Positions 28,822 to 39,515 of a stretch of DNA of 64,000 nucleotides are shown here, piece by piece (the stretch's first letter is position 1; each line of letters starts with the position of its first letter). The position numbers were made by a program, and so were the translations under genes. Location of the stretch: positions 983,557 through 1,047,556 of the forward strand of contig NZ_JALPNF010000001.1 in the NCBI RefSeq assembly GCF_023195535.1, read 5' to 3'. Origin of the DNA: Sphingomonas faeni (GTDB lineage Bacteria > Pseudomonadota > Alphaproteobacteria > Sphingomonadales > Sphingomonadaceae). The notes under the pieces are model-generated. The model did no database searches, was not told where the DNA came from, and was given only the letters and a program-made list of their open reading frames with translations.

Positions 28822-29888
28822 CGCAACTTCAACGTCGAAAGGCCGACCAGCGCGAGCACTAGCGCGATGATCCAGAAGCGGATCACCACTGTCGCCTCGG
28901 CCCAGCCGAGCTGTTCGAAATGATGATGGATCGGCGCCATCCGGAACACCCGCTTGCCGGTGCGCTTGTAGAAGAACACCTGGATGATCACCGACAGCGC
29001 CTCGATCACGAACAGCCCGCCGATGATCCCCAGCACGATCTCGTGATGCGCGACGACCGCGATCGTCCCCAGCGCGCCACCCAAAGCCAACGACCCGGTA
29101 TCACCCATGAACACCGCAGCCGGCGGCGCGTTGAACCACAGGAACGCGAGCCCCGCGCCGACGATCGCGCCGCAGAAGATCGCGAGCTCACCGGCGCGTG
29201 GGACGTGCGGGATACCGAGGTAATCGGCGAACTTCACGTTCCCGACGAGATACACGATCACCATGAACGCGACGCTGGCGATGATCACCGGCATCGTCGC
29301 CAGCCCATCGAGCCCGTCGGTGAGGTTCACCGCATTGCCGAACGACACGATCGTGAACGCCGCGAACACCGGGAAGAACCAGCCGAGATCAAGGTACATG
29401 CGCGAGGTGAACGGCAGGTAGAGATGCGGGCCGTTCTGCGACATGATGATCGTCGCGGCGATCCCGGCGATCGCGAACTCGAGCAGCAGACGCGTGCGCC
29501 CACTGATTCCCGCAGTGCTCGCCTTACGCACCTTGTCATAGTCGTCGAGGAACCCGATCGTCCCGAAGCCGAGCGTCACGAACACGCACGCCCAGACGTA
29601 CGGATTGCTCAGGTCCATCCACAGGAAGATCGCGAGGCACATCGAGGTCAGGATCATCAGCCCGCCCATCGTCGGCGTGCCGCGCTTCGACAGATGCGAC
29701 TGCGGGCCATCGGCGCGGATCGGCTGCCCCTTGCCCTGCCGTACGCGCAGCCAGCCGATAAACTTCGGCCCGATGATCAGGCCGATGATCAGCGCGGTCG
29801 CGACGGCACCGCCGGTCCGCACCGTCTGGTAACGGATGAGGTTCAGCAGGCCGGGAAACCCCAGATGCTCGGCGAGCCAGTACAACAT
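28818..29888 (-). CDS. mraY: Phospho-N-acetylmuramoyl-pentapeptide-transferase
   Basis: A 356-residue polytopic membrane enzyme that transfers phospho-MurNAc-pentapeptide to undecaprenyl phosphate to form lipid I. Hallmarks are the loop [16 protein letters not shown] (about residues 65-80), [12 protein letters not shown] near residue 115, [13 protein letters not shown] near residue 185 and the late [14 protein letters not shown]. The ATG follows the murF stop with no gap, and the stop overlaps the murD start. Confidence 0.98.
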   Translation of the reverse strand: MLYWLAEHLGFPGLLNLIRYQTVRTGGAVATALIIGLIIGPKFIGWLRVRQGKGQPIRADGPQSHLSKRGTPTMGGLMILTSMCLAIFLWMDLSNPYVWACVFVTLGFGTIGFLDDYDKVRKASTAGISGRTRLLLEFAIAGIAATIIMSQNGPHLYLPFTSRMYLDLGWFFPVFAAFTIVSFGNAVNLTDGLDGLATMPVIIASVAFMVIVYLVGNVKFADYLGIPHVPRAGELAIFCGAIVGAGLAFLWFNAPPAAVFMGDTGSLALGGALGTIAVVAHHEIVLGIIGGLFVIEALSVIIQVFFYKRTGKRVFRMAPIHHHFEQLGWAEATVVIRFWIIALVLALVGLSTLKLR

Positions 29889-31280
<1,392 letters not shown>

Positions 31281-31282
31281 TG

Positions 31283-31400
31283 CTCCCCCTCCCGCAAGCG
31301 GGAGGGGGTCGGGGGGTGGGCACGCGCCATCATCGAAGCGCAGCGCCTGCCGAACCCGCGAGCCCACCCCCGGCCCCTCCCGCTTGCGAGAGGGGGGAAG
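31283..31400. repeat. Family-D repeat at the murE-murF junction
   Basis: About 118 bp with arms CTCCCCCTCCCGCAAGCGGG and CCCCTCCCGCTTGCGAGAGG plus inner GGGTGGGC / GCCCACCC arms. It is homologous to 22474-22590. It fills nearly all of the 133 bp between the two genes and ends at the murF start. Confidence 0.92.
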
Positions 31401-31413
31401 AAGATCGTCGCGC

Positions 31414-32829
31414 TCACGCCGCGCACTCCCGCGCGACGGTCACGTCGTCGAACGGCAGGACCAGATCGCCGACGATCTGACCCTGCTCGTGTCCCTTGCC
31501 CGCGATCAGCACGATATCCTCTGGTCCCGCCTCGCGCACCGCAGCCGAAATCGCCGCACGCCGGTCGCCGATTTCCTCGGCGCCGCGCGCGCCCTTCAGG
31601 ACGTCGCAGCGGATCGCCCGCGCGTCCTCGGTTCGAGGGTTGTCGTCGGTGACGATTACACGGTCGGCGTGCTGCACCGCCACCTGTCCCATAGTCTCGC
31701 GCTTGCCGGTGTCGCGGTCGCCGCCGGCGCCGAACACGACGATCAGCTTGCCGCCTGCATGGGGTTTGAGCGCGGCGATTGCTGCTTCAAGGGCGTCGGG
31801 GGTGTGGGCGTAGTCGACGTACACCGGCGCGCCGGACTTCGCGATCACCGCACGCTCCAGCCGCCCGCGCACCGGCTGCAACCGCGCGAGGTTGGCGATC
31901 GTCGCGGCCACGTCTCCGCCGGTGGCGATCACCAGTCCAGCCGACACCAGCGCGTTCGCCGCCTGGTACGCGCCGATCAGCGGCAACGTCACCTTATACG
32001 TGTGGCCCTCGGCCTCGATCGTCAGCCCCTGCCCCAGCAAAGTCGGATCTCGGCCGACCAATCGCAACGTTTCGCCCTGCGTGCCGACCGTCACCAAGCG
32101 GTTGCCGCGTTCGCGGGCCAGGTCGATCACGCGTGCCGATTGCGGATCATCCGCCCAGACCACCGCAGCACCGTCGGTCGACAGCACTTCAGAGAACAGC
32201 CGGATCTTGGCGGTGAAATACGCGGCCATGTCGCCGTGATAGTCGAGATGGTCGCGGCTGAGGTTGGTGAATGCCGCGGCGGTAACCTTCAGACCCTCGG
32301 TGCGGTACTGAGTCAGACCGTGGCTCGACGCCTCGAACGCCAGATGCGTGACACCTTCGCGCGCGAGACCGGCGACGTTCGACAGGAACGTCACGACGTC
32401 CGGCGTCGTCAGCCCGGTCGTCACCCGCTCGTCAGCGGTCGTGACCCCCAGCGTCCCGATCGACGCCGCATGAAACCCGGCCATCCGCCAAAGCTGCCGA
32501 GTCATCTCGACGCACGACGTCTTCCCGTTGGTCCCCGTGATCGCCACCGAAGTCTCGGGAAACGGCGCGAAGAACTTCGCGGCCAGTTGCGCGAGACGCT
32601 CGCGAGGATTGTCATCGGCGATGTACGTCGCGCCCTCGACCGTCAGGCCCGGCCGCGCCACCACCGCGATCGCACCCGACCGGATCGCGTCGGCGATGAA
32701 GTCCTCGCCATTCACGCGCGCGCCTTCGAACGCGCCGAACACCGTGCCCGGCGCGACCTTGCGGTGATCGATCGCGAACCCCGTCACCTGCGCCTCTTCC
32801 GTCCCGTCGGTCAGCGCTGCGAGTTTCAT
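31414..32829 (-). CDS. murE: UDP-MurNAc-L-Ala-D-Glu:meso-diaminopimelate ligase
   Basis: A 471-residue Mur ligase that adds the third residue of the stem peptide. The ATP loop is ITGTNGKTSCVEM (about residue 107), and NLSRDHLDYHGDMAAYF is present. The substrate-specifying motif DDNPRTED, near residue 390, is the form linked to meso-diaminopimelate rather than lysine. ATG 32829 (MKLAAL) follows GAGGA and fits homology; the frame extends further upstream only inside ftsI. Ten bases separate it from ftsI, and 133 bp with a repeat separate it from murF. Confidence 0.97.
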   Translation of the reverse strand: MKLAALTDGTEEAQVTGFAIDHRKVAPGTVFGAFEGARVNGEDFIADAIRSGAIAVVARPGLTVEGATYIADDNPRERLAQLAAKFFAPFPETSVAITGTNGKTSCVEMTRQLWRMAGFHAASIGTLGVTTADERVTTGLTTPDVVTFLSNVAGLAREGVTHLAFEASSHGLTQYRTEGLKVTAAAFTNLSRDHLDYHGDMAAYFTAKIRLFSEVLSTDGAAVVWADDPQSARVIDLARERGNRLVTVGTQGETLRLVGRDPTLLGQGLTIEAEGHTYKVTLPLIGAYQAANALVSAGLVIATGGDVAATIANLARLQPVRGRLERAVIAKSGAPVYVDYAHTPDALEAAIAALKPHAGGKLIVVFGAGGDRDTGKRETMGQVAVQHADRVIVTDDNPRTEDARAIRCDVLKGARGAEEIGDRRAAISAAVREAGPEDIVLIAGKGHEQGQIVGDLVLPFDDVTVARECAA

Positions 32830-32839
32830 GCAATAGTCC

Positions 32840-34558
32840 TCATTGCCCGGTCGGCTGTGTACGCGACGGGTCCTGCCACAAAGTCGGCAGGATGTCAGAC
32901 ACGTCGATGTCGCGGTGCGCGTCCGGCACCACGCCCAGGATCGCACCGACGCGCGAGATCGTGCGGCCCACCACCGGCGCGGTGTTCCACGCCGCGGTCT
33001 TCCACCCGGAGGTTTCCTTCGTGCCGAGCGGCGAATCGAGCATCGCGAGCACGACATAGCGCGGCGCATCCATCGGGAATGCCGCGGCGAACGTCGCGAC
33101 GTTGCGCGAATGATCATACCCGCCCGAGACCGCCGCCTCTGCGGTGCCGGTCTTGCCGCCGACGCGGTAGCCCGGCGCATCGCCCTTGCGACCCGTGCCG
33201 CGCTGCACGATCAGCCGCAGCATCTGCCGCATCCGCGCGCTGGTCTGCTCGCTGATGACGCGACGCCCGACCGGCGCATGGCCCGGCGCGACCTTCAGCA
33301 AGGTCGCCGGCCGCCAGATCCCGCCATTGACCAGGGCCGCATAGGCGCTTGCCAGATGCAGCGGCGTCACCGCGATGCCGTGGCCATAGGCCGTGGTCAT
33401 CGTCGTCGTCCGCGCCCAGTATTTCGGCCACAACGGGCCACCCTTTTCGCGCAGTTCGATATCCGGCTTGGTATCGAAGCCCAGCTTCTTGAACATCGCC
33501 TGCATCTTCGCGGGACCCACCTCGTCGGCAACCCGCGCAGTGGCGATGTTCGACGAATAGATCAGCGTCTCGGCCATGTTCAGCCAGCGCTTCGGATCGC
33601 CGCGCTCGTCGTGGATCGTGAAGCGACCGACCTTGAGCGGATGCGTCGCGTCGAAGCGCCGCGCGAACGACGTCACCACGCCGGTATCCATCGCGGTCGC
33701 CATCGTGATCGGCTTGAACGTCGACCCGAGCTCGAACACGCTCTGTGTCGTGATGTTGCGCAGTTCCTCGGTGCCCGACATGCCGACACGGTTGGGGTTG
33801 AAGGTGGGCAGCGAGACCATCGCGATCACTTCGCCGGTCGCCACGTCGAGGACGATGCCACCAGCGCCGCGCGCGGAAAACGTCGTCATCGCGCGGCCGA
33901 GTTCGCTCTCCATCGCCGCCTGGACGCGGTTGTCGAGCGACAGCGCGACGGGGGTGCCGTTGAGCGCGGGGTTGGTCAGCCGCTCGTCCAGCACGCGCTC
34001 CATCCCGCTCATGCCGTGCCCCGCGGTCGACAGGAAGCCGAGCGCATGCGCCGCCATCGTCGACTGCGGGTAGAGCCGCTGCGTATCGCGGTCGAACACG
34101 ATGGCGGGCTCGCCGATCGCATTGACCTGCTCGACGAGCGCGGGCGACGCACGCCGCTGGAGATAGATGAAGTTCTTTCGCGACGTCAGCAGCGCATAAT
34201 AATGCGCTTGGTCGCCCGCTTCGGGCATCAGCGCCGCGAGCTTGCTGGCGATCTCGGTCGGATCGCCGATCAGCTTCTTCGGGTGAACCGCGATCGTCCA
34301 TGCATCGATCGTCCGCGCCAGCGGCGAGCCGTTGCGATCGACGATATCGCCGCGCGCCGCGATCGCCACCGAGCGCGCCTGCGGATCGGCCAGCGAGGCC
34401 TGCACCGCCAGCATGCCGAGCCGCCCGACCACCACCAGCACCGCCGCACCGAACAGGAACATCAGCATCATCAGGCGCGTGTGCGCCGTCGCCACCAGGG
34501 CGTGACGCTGGTTGGCGCTACGCTGTTGCGAGACAGGCCGGGCGACCAAGGCGGTCAC
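32840..34558 (-). CDS. ftsI: Septal penicillin-binding protein FtsI (PBP3)
   Basis: A 572-residue class B penicillin-binding protein that cross-links septal peptidoglycan. A cytoplasmic N-terminus and one membrane anchor (about residues 30-52) precede the dimerisation domain and the transpeptidase. The catalytic set is present: the nucleophile motif STFK (ELGSTFKPIT), SSN (IYSSNIATAR) and KTG (VGGKTGTAEA). The GTG start overlaps the ftsL stop (GTGA). Confidence 0.96.
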   Translation of the reverse strand: MTALVARPVSQQRSANQRHALVATAHTRLMMLMFLFGAAVLVVVGRLGMLAVQASLADPQARSVAIAARGDIVDRNGSPLARTIDAWTIAVHPKKLIGDPTEIASKLAALMPEAGDQAHYYALLTSRKNFIYLQRRASPALVEQVNAIGEPAIVFDRDTQRLYPQSTMAAHALGFLSTAGHGMSGMERVLDERLTNPALNGTPVALSLDNRVQAAMESELGRAMTTFSARGAGGIVLDVATGEVIAMVSLPTFNPNRVGMSGTEELRNITTQSVFELGSTFKPITMATAMDTGVVTSFARRFDATHPLKVGRFTIHDERGDPKRWLNMAETLIYSSNIATARVADEVGPAKMQAMFKKLGFDTKPDIELREKGGPLWPKYWARTTTMTTAYGHGIAVTPLHLASAYAALVNGGIWRPATLLKVAPGHAPVGRRVISEQTSARMRQMLRLIVQRGTGRKGDAPGYRVGGKTGTAEAAVSGGYDHSRNVATFAAAFPMDAPRYVVLAMLDSPLGTKETSGWKTAAWNTAPVVGRTISRVGAILGVVPDAHRDIDVSDILPTLWQDPSRTQPTGQ

Positions 34559-35244
34559 CGCCGCTTACGGCTCTCGGAGCGGGCGCCGCTCATGATGTCA
34601 CCCAGCGTCGTATCGGACAGCAGCTTGCGGTCGAGCATCGCAACCGCCTGCGGACGGACCTTCGCGACGGCGGCGAGGCGCTCGGTCTTGGCGGCGCGGA
34701 CGAGCGCGGCCTCGGCGGAGCGCGGCGTCGAGACCGACGCGCGGATCACGACCGGCTTGAGCGCCGTCTTCGACGCAGCCTGGATCGCGACGTTCATCGC
34801 GCGCGGTGCGGTAACCTGCGCCATCTGGACGGGGGCAAGCTTCACCACGGCCGGAGCGGCGGTGACCGGAACGATCGAGGTGGAGACGGCGGACCCAGCC
34901 CCCGACGGCACTAGCAGCGCGGCAGTCTGGACCCCGTCCGCGCGCAGGCTGTTGACGTCGAGCGCCGCGAGCGCGGCCTCGCTCACGACGAACTGGCCCG
35001 CGGTCGGCGCCGACAAGGCCAGCGTGTCGCCGTTCCAGCGCTCGAGCTGCGCCAGGTTGCCGCGCGTGTCGAACTCGGTTTCCAGCGCGCGGATGTCGCG
35101 CTGGGCGGAGCGGATCTGACCATTGACCGCCTCCAGCTTCTTGCGCTCGGCGGCGACCTGCAGCGACACGAGGTAGAAACCGAGCACGACGGCCACGCAG
35201 CCCCCGAACCAGCCCACACCCTTCATCCGATACGCCGCCGTCAT
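34555..35244 (-). CDS. ftsL: FtsL-like cell division protein, unusually long
   Basis: A 229-residue bitopic protein in the ftsL position between rsmH and ftsI. It has a short cytoplasmic part, one membrane segment (about residues 9-29, [19 protein letters not shown]) and a predicted coiled coil (about 30-70, [20 protein letters not shown]). A long Ala/Val-rich, basic tail follows, which typical ~100-residue FtsL proteins lack. Sequence similarity to FtsL is weak, so the call rests on topology and position. ATG 35244 overlaps the rsmH stop (ATGA). Confidence 0.8.
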   Translation of the reverse strand: MTAAYRMKGVGWFGGCVAVVLGFYLVSLQVAAERKKLEAVNGQIRSAQRDIRALETEFDTRGNLAQLERWNGDTLALSAPTAGQFVVSEAALAALDVNSLRADGVQTAALLVPSGAGSAVSTSIVPVTAAPAVVKLAPVQMAQVTAPRAMNVAIQAASKTALKPVVIRASVSTPRSAEAALVRAAKTERLAAVAKVRPQAVAMLDRKLLSDTTLGDIMSGARSESRKRR

Positions 35245-36206
35245 GTCGTCACCTCTTCCGTCCAAGGTTGCGCGGAGGTCCGCCGCGCCGTCCGTAATGT
35301 CGCCGAGCGCGCACGCGGATTGCGCGCGATCTCGGCCTCGCCGGCGCGAACACCGCGGCCGACATGAGAAAAACTAGGTTCCGCAACGGCTTTCACCTGC
35401 GGAAGATGACGGGAACCTGAAGGCGAGCCGCCGGACCGCATGCGCAGAAAGCGCTTCACCATCCGGTCCTCGAGGCTGTGGAACGTCACGATCGCGAGCC
35501 GACCGCCGGGCTTCAGCACGCGTTCGGCCGCCAGCAACCCGTCGGCCAGCTCGCCCAGTTCACGGTTCACGTGAATCCGGATCGCCTGGAACGCCCGCGT
35601 CGCGGGGTCCTTCTTGTCGTGCGCCTTGTAGCCGAGCGCGCGGCGGACGATGTGCGCCAGCTCGCCGGTCCGCGTCAGCGGGCGCGCCGCGACGATCGCG
35701 CGCGCGACGCGTCGCGACTTGGGCTCGTCGCCATATTGATAGAGCACGTCGGCGATCTCGTTCTCGTCCGCCTCGTTGACGAAATCCGCTGCCGACATCC
35801 CGGCCTGCGCCATCCGCATGTCGAGCGGGCCATCCGACTGGAACGAGAAGCCGCGCTCGGCCTGGTCGAGCTGCATCGACGACACGCCGATATCGAGCGT
35901 CACGCCGTCCACCGGCGTGAGGCCGCGCGCCTCGAGTTCGGACGCCATCGCCGAGAAGTCCGCGGCGATCAGCGTCAGGCCTTCTTCGGCCTCTTCCATC
36001 GCGCGACCATTGGCGATCGCGTCTGGATCGCGATCGAACGCGACGATCCGGGCACCCGACTTGAGCAAAGCCAAGGTGTAGCCGCCCGCGCCGAACGTGC
36101 CGTCGACCATCGTCTCGCCGGGCTCGGGGGACAGCGCGGCCAGGACTTCGTCGAGCAGTACCGGAATGTGCGGGGCGGAGGTGTCGAGAATGGGGGGCGT
36201 GCTCAC
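35241..36206 (-). CDS. rsmH: 16S rRNA (cytosine(1402)-N4)-methyltransferase
   Basis: A 321-residue SAM-dependent methyltransferase that modifies C1402 in the ribosomal P site. The N-terminus [31 protein letters not shown], given here in parts, contains the SAM-binding loop. [19 protein letters not shown] is the family signature near residue 106, and [17 protein letters not shown] occurs further on. The GTG start overlaps the mraZ stop (GTGA). It is the second gene of the dcw cluster. Confidence 0.97.
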   Translation of the reverse strand: MSTPPILDTSAPHIPVLLDEVLAALSPEPGETMVDGTFGAGGYTLALLKSGARIVAFDRDPDAIANGRAMEEAEEGLTLIAADFSAMASELEARGLTPVDGVTLDIGVSSMQLDQAERGFSFQSDGPLDMRMAQAGMSAADFVNEADENEIADVLYQYGDEPKSRRVARAIVAARPLTRTGELAHIVRRALGYKAHDKKDPATRAFQAIRIHVNRELGELADGLLAAERVLKPGGRLAIVTFHSLEDRMVKRFLRMRSGGSPSGSRHLPQVKAVAEPSFSHVGRGVRAGEAEIARNPRARSATLRTARRTSAQPWTEEVTT

Positions 36207-36703
36207 AGCTGCACCCCCTTTTCGGCCATGTAGAAGCGCGCCATCTCCTTGACGACGGGGGGCATACCGTCGGTGGCGATCAGCGTCGCGGGGTCCCAGA
36301 TCTCGATGTAATCGAGCACGCCGTAGAAGAACGCATGACCCTTGATGCCCGCATAAAAGCGCGGGAAGGCTGGCATGATGAAGCGCCCGGAGCCGTCGAA
36401 CGGCACCGCTTCGCCGGACGCGGCGGCGCGCTTGATGTTGTAGTCGTACTCGCCGTTTTCGGACGTGTTCTCGGATTCGCGGCGATCGAGGCGCTCGGCG
36501 AGGATGTCGACGTAACCCGGATCATAGGCAACGAGGCAACGGTTCTTCTGGTGCGCGCCGATGATGATGGTCCCGCCGTCCTTGCCGTTCGCCTTGGGCG
36601 CATTTGCGGAGAGGGTGGTGCGGAGCGCCGAAGGGATGGCTACCCGGCCCTTGTCGTCGACAAGGCCGATACCGTCTCCTTGATAGCGACCCCGTACCGA
36701 CAC
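36203..36703 (-). CDS. mraZ: Transcriptional regulator MraZ
   Basis: A 166-residue protein with two SpoVT/AbrB-like DNA-binding repeats. Each copy of the DxxGR motif is visible: [14 protein letters not shown] near residue 15 and [16 protein letters not shown] near residue 105. In other bacteria MraZ binds direct repeats upstream of its own gene and represses the dcw cluster. GTG 36703 was chosen because GAAGGG lies 7 bases upstream and it gives a family-like N-terminus; ATG 36730 is the alternative. It is the first gene of the cluster. Confidence 0.93.
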   Translation of the reverse strand: MSVRGRYQGDGIGLVDDKGRVAIPSALRTTLSANAPKANGKDGGTIIIGAHQKNRCLVAYDPGYVDILAERLDRRESENTSENGEYDYNIKRAAASGEAVPFDGSGRFIMPAFPRFYAGIKGHAFFYGVLDYIEIWDPATLIATDGMPPVVKEMARFYMAEKGVQL

Positions 36704-37087
36704 GCCAAAACCCTTCGAAATGGCGCACACGTTTCACCATCCCGGAAAGCGACCATCGTCGCGTCCCGACCGCGCTTTCAAGCTAACGGTGAACGTGCCC
36801 CTATTAACTTCCATCTATCATAGCAGCACGGGGACGCAACGGGATTTTTGGGGATTGGACGGATTTCACGCCGGTTTCGACGCTCACTCCGGGGGAATAT
36901 TCGTCGCAGAACGGGTGTGAGCCGTGGCGGAGGGTGATCATGGCTGGGGAATTCCGGGGATGAGCCCGGACGTCGCACCCGACGACTGCGAGATAGCCGC
37001 AAATCTCGATACGAATTCGTAGCCGGATGGACTCGGGGCTTGCCGGGCGCAGAATGCAGCGCGGCAACCAGAACCGGAGACGTCAGC
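36704..37087. other. Upstream region of the dcw cluster
   Basis: These 384 bp hold no gene. The mraZ-proximal 200 bp should contain the main dcw promoter, and the part near 36815-36855 carries the candidate operator described separately. The distal part (36900-37087) is GC-rich with a short GC-rich inverted repeat around 36950-36975 and nothing else recognisable. Confidence 0.5.
36815..36854 (-). promoter_or_regulatory. Candidate dcw promoter with MraZ-type direct repeats
   Basis: On the plus strand the tetramer GGGA occurs at 36831, 36841 and 36851, an exact 10-bp period. MraZ operators in other bacteria are tandem G-rich motifs with the same one-turn spacing. A -10-like TATGAT lies on the mraZ strand at 36822-36817, just downstream, but no good -35 is seen. 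The repeats are on the strand opposite to mraZ, so the assignment is tentative. Confidence 0.4.
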
Positions 37088-37357
37088 CTATTGTGCAGGC
37101 GCCTGTGCGTTCGCACTCGGCGCAACGCCAAGCTCGGCAAGCGGCTCGCCCGCTCCGGCCACCGCGGTGCTGTTCGAAACGGCCATGTTCGCCACCACAT
37201 CGGCCTTCGCGGTACCTGCCGTCGCGACCGGTCGTTCGCGATTCGTCGAACCGATGATCGCGCTCGCCAGCCCGATCAACAGCACGACCGCGGCCAGGCC
37301 GATCATCCCGACCTTGATGCGCTGCATGGTCTGCGAGGGTTCGTGTGATACCTTCAT
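37088..37357 (-). CDS. Small single-pass membrane hypothetical protein
   Basis: An 89-residue protein with a short cytoplasmic N-terminus (MKVSHEPSQTMQRIK), one membrane segment (VGMIGLAAVVLLIGLASAIIG, about residues 16-36) and a small Ala/Val/Asn-rich exterior part. I cannot name its family. ATG 37357 gives the most protein-like sequence; an upstream in-frame extension to 37591 overlaps the cysteine synthase gene. It lies 71 bp downstream of that gene and may share its transcript. Confidence 0.65.
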   Translation of the reverse strand: MKVSHEPSQTMQRIKVGMIGLAAVVLLIGLASAIIGSTNRERPVATAGTAKADVVANMAVSNSTAVAGAGEPLAELGVAPSANAQAPAQ

Positions 37358-37428
37358 CTTGTCGTGCCCCGATACCCGACCACCGCCCGCCTGTCGATGC
37401 CGGGACGGTGCCTCAGGGCGCTGGACGC

Positions 37429-38397
37429 TCAAGCGAGGCCCTTCGCCTCGCGCCACGCCGGATCGTACAGAGTCGAAAGATAACGGAATCCGGTGTCGCA
37501 CAGGATGGTGGCGATCCGCTTGCCCGGTCCCAGATGCCGTGCCAGCGCCACCGCGCCCGCGACGTTGATGCCCGACGACAGACCGAGGCACAGCCCTTCC
37601 TCGTCGAGCAGGTGGCGGACCCAGGCATAGCCCTCCTGGTCGGAAATCCGGAACTGCGTGTCGATCGGCGCGCCCTCCAGATTGGCGGTGATACGCCCCT
37701 GCCCGATCCCCTCGGCGGCCGACGATCCCTCGGACTTCAGCTCGCCGTGCGCATAATAGTTATAGAGCGCAGCGCCGTGCGGATCGGTGAGCGCGATGCA
37801 GATTTTTTCATCCTTCGCCTTCAACCCCAGGCCGACTCCGGCGATCGTCCCGCCGGTTCCGGCCGCGCAGGTGAAACCGTCGACGCGGCCGTCCATCTGC
37901 GCCCATATCTCTTCGGCCGTACCAACGATGTGTGCGCGGCGGTTCGCAGTGTTGTCGAACTGGTTCGCCCAGATCGCACCCGGCGTCTCCTCGGCGATCC
38001 GTCGCGAGGTATGGACGAAATGGCAGGGCGAGGAGAAGGCGGCGGCGGGGACCAGTACCAGTTCGGCACCAAGCGCGCGCAGCGTGTCCATCTTCTCGCG
38101 GCTCTGCGTCTCGGGCATGACGATGATCGTCTTGTAGCCCTTCGCATTGGCGACCAGCGCGAGGCCGATCCCGGTATTGCCGGCGGTCCCCTCGACGATC
38201 GTGCCGCCGGGCTGGAGCAACCCGCGCTGCTCGGCGTCCTCGACGATGAACAGCGCGGCGCGATCCTTCACCGACGCACCGGGGTTGGCGTATTCGCACT
38301 TGCCGAAGATATCGCAGCCGGTGGCGTCGCTGGGTCCCTTCAGCCGGACCAGGGGAGTATTGCCGATAAGGGCGAGCGTGTCGGGTGTCGTGTGCAT
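37429..38397 (-). CDS. Cysteine synthase (PLP-dependent, CysK family)
   Basis: A 322-residue fold-type II PLP enzyme expected to make cysteine from O-acetylserine and sulfide. The N-terminal block ALIGNTPLVRL (residues 8-18) is typical. The PLP lysine is in NPGASVKDRAA near residue 43, the substrate-binding loop in EGTAGNTGIGLA near residue 69, and the phosphate-binding glycine loop in AGTGGTIAGVG near residue 179. ATG 38397 starts where homology does. Its C-terminal half is diverged from E. coli CysK, so a related O-phosphoserine or cystathionine-beta-synthase-like role is possible. Confidence 0.88.
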   Translation of the reverse strand: MHTTPDTLALIGNTPLVRLKGPSDATGCDIFGKCEYANPGASVKDRAALFIVEDAEQRGLLQPGGTIVEGTAGNTGIGLALVANAKGYKTIIVMPETQSREKMDTLRALGAELVLVPAAAFSSPCHFVHTSRRIAEETPGAIWANQFDNTANRRAHIVGTAEEIWAQMDGRVDGFTCAAGTGGTIAGVGLGLKAKDEKICIALTDPHGAALYNYYAHGELKSEGSSAAEGIGQGRITANLEGAPIDTQFRISDQEGYAWVRHLLDEEGLCLGLSSGINVAGAVALARHLGPGKRIATILCDTGFRYLSTLYDPAWREAKGLA

Positions 38398-38614
38398 CGT
38401 CGATATGTGGCGCGGCGACCCGCCCGGAGCAAGCGAGGGAAAGTTTGCGCCGTTAAACGCGCTGAGCCGTCGGCCCGGATCTCGCTGAATTCTCTCTGAT
38501 TTCCACTGCGCGCATTTGCCGTAATGACATCCTCGGCCTGCCAACCTACCAGTCGCGCTGTCTTAAAGCAGCGTGAAATGAATCCTAACCTATGTTAATC
38601 CAAGAGGATTGGTC

Positions 38615-38830
38615 TTGTCGCGTCCAGTTATGCGAAATGGTCGTCGCTTGCAGGGGATAGTCGCTGTGGAACCCTATCTGGATGCCTTGACCCTATTGAG
38701 GGAAGCCCTGACGATGATGGAGTCGGTGGGCGATACGCTGGTTGCCGCGCACATCGCGACTCCGCTCGCCTTGCTCGAAGACCGGGTGGCGGAGCGGACC
38801 GGCATGGCCAAGCGGGATGGTCCGGCCTGA
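38615..38830 (+). CDS. Small helical hypothetical protein (family shared with 56706-56897)
   Basis: A 71-residue protein dominated by a helix pair: LDALTLLREALTMMESVGDTLVAAHIATPLALLED in two parts, about residues 22-57. TTG 38615 is favoured because AAGAGGA lies 6 bases upstream; ATG 38633 is the alternative. The pattern of a leucine-rich helix, acidic turn and VAAHI-type second helix recurs in the small protein at 56706-56897. Proteins of this kind are frequent in sphingomonads and have no known function. Confidence 0.55.
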   Translation: MSRPVMRNGRRLQGIVAVEPYLDALTLLREALTMMESVGDTLVAAHIATPLALLEDRVAERTGMAKRDGPA

Positions 38831-38982
38831 CCCATCCATCCGCATAGGTGTCGGCGGGTCGCGGTTGCCCGCCGGTTCGTCATCGGTAGGCACCCGTTCG
38901 TCGCTCGTTCGCCATTGGCCCCGGTTGGGATGGGCCATAATCCTTGACGCTCAATGCTGCATGCGCGAAGCGGGGTTCCGTT

Positions 38983-39366
38983 ATGAAGATCCTCCCCCTC
39001 TCCGCCGTTGCCGCGCTGCTTGCGCTGGCCGCCTGCAACTCCCAGCCCGCCGCGCCGGAGGTGCTGGACAGCAATCCCGATCCGATGGCCAACACGCTCG
39101 CCAACGCCGCGCCGGTCGAGCTGCCGCCCGCGATCAAGTCCGAGGCGACGCTGCGCTGCAAGGACAACAGCCTGCTCTACGTGACGTTCTTCCAGGGCGA
39201 CAAGCAGGCCCGAGTCCGCACCAAGAAGGACGGCCCCGCAACGACGCTGAAGTCGGACGTCGCCGGCGCGCCGAAGACGGCCGAGGGCGGCTGGTCGATG
39301 ACCGGTGACGACACCAACGTCACGCTGACCGCACCGGGCAAGTCGGCCCAGACCTGCCACGCCTGA
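38983..39366 (+). CDS. Small lipoprotein
   Basis: A 127-residue lipoprotein. The signal peptide MKILPLSAVAALLALAAC ends in the lipobox LAAC (Cys 18). The mature part is Pro/Ala-rich, then predicted beta-rich (SEATLRCKDNSLLYVTFF and GWSMTGDDTNVTLTAPG), with a second cysteine pair that could form a disulfide (ATLRC near residue 64 and QTC near the end). ATG 38983 is fixed by the signal peptide. The sequence resembles membrane-anchored inhibitor-type small lipoproteins in size and fold pattern, but I cannot assign a target. Confidence 0.75.
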   Translation: MKILPLSAVAALLALAACNSQPAAPEVLDSNPDPMANTLANAAPVELPPAIKSEATLRCKDNSLLYVTFFQGDKQARVRTKKDGPATTLKSDVAGAPKTAEGGWSMTGDDTNVTLTAPGKSAQTCHA

Positions 39367-39412
39367 TCTGCCACGCCTGATCTGCCACGCCTGATCTAAC
39401 CGCCTGATCCAG
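39358..39412. repeat. 14-bp tandem repeat spanning a stop codon
   Basis: The unit GCCTGATCTGCCAC is repeated about three times directly after the lipoprotein's last codons, then decays (GCCTGATCTAACC, GCCTGATCC). The TGA stop of the lipoprotein gene lies in the first copy. Confidence 0.85.
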
Positions 39413-39515
39413 GCGCGATATCGATAGTCCTGACGGCCGGCGGATCATTCGCCGGCCGTTTTTCTTTGTGTCGCGCGCTCTTGCCCTCGCCGTCGCGGAC
39501 CGGCACCGTAGCGGC

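Noticed and set aside
31281..31367. A longer MurF start at 31367
   Set aside because: The extra codons translate the family-D repeat and the better start is GTG 31280 with a ribosome-binding site and family homology from there.
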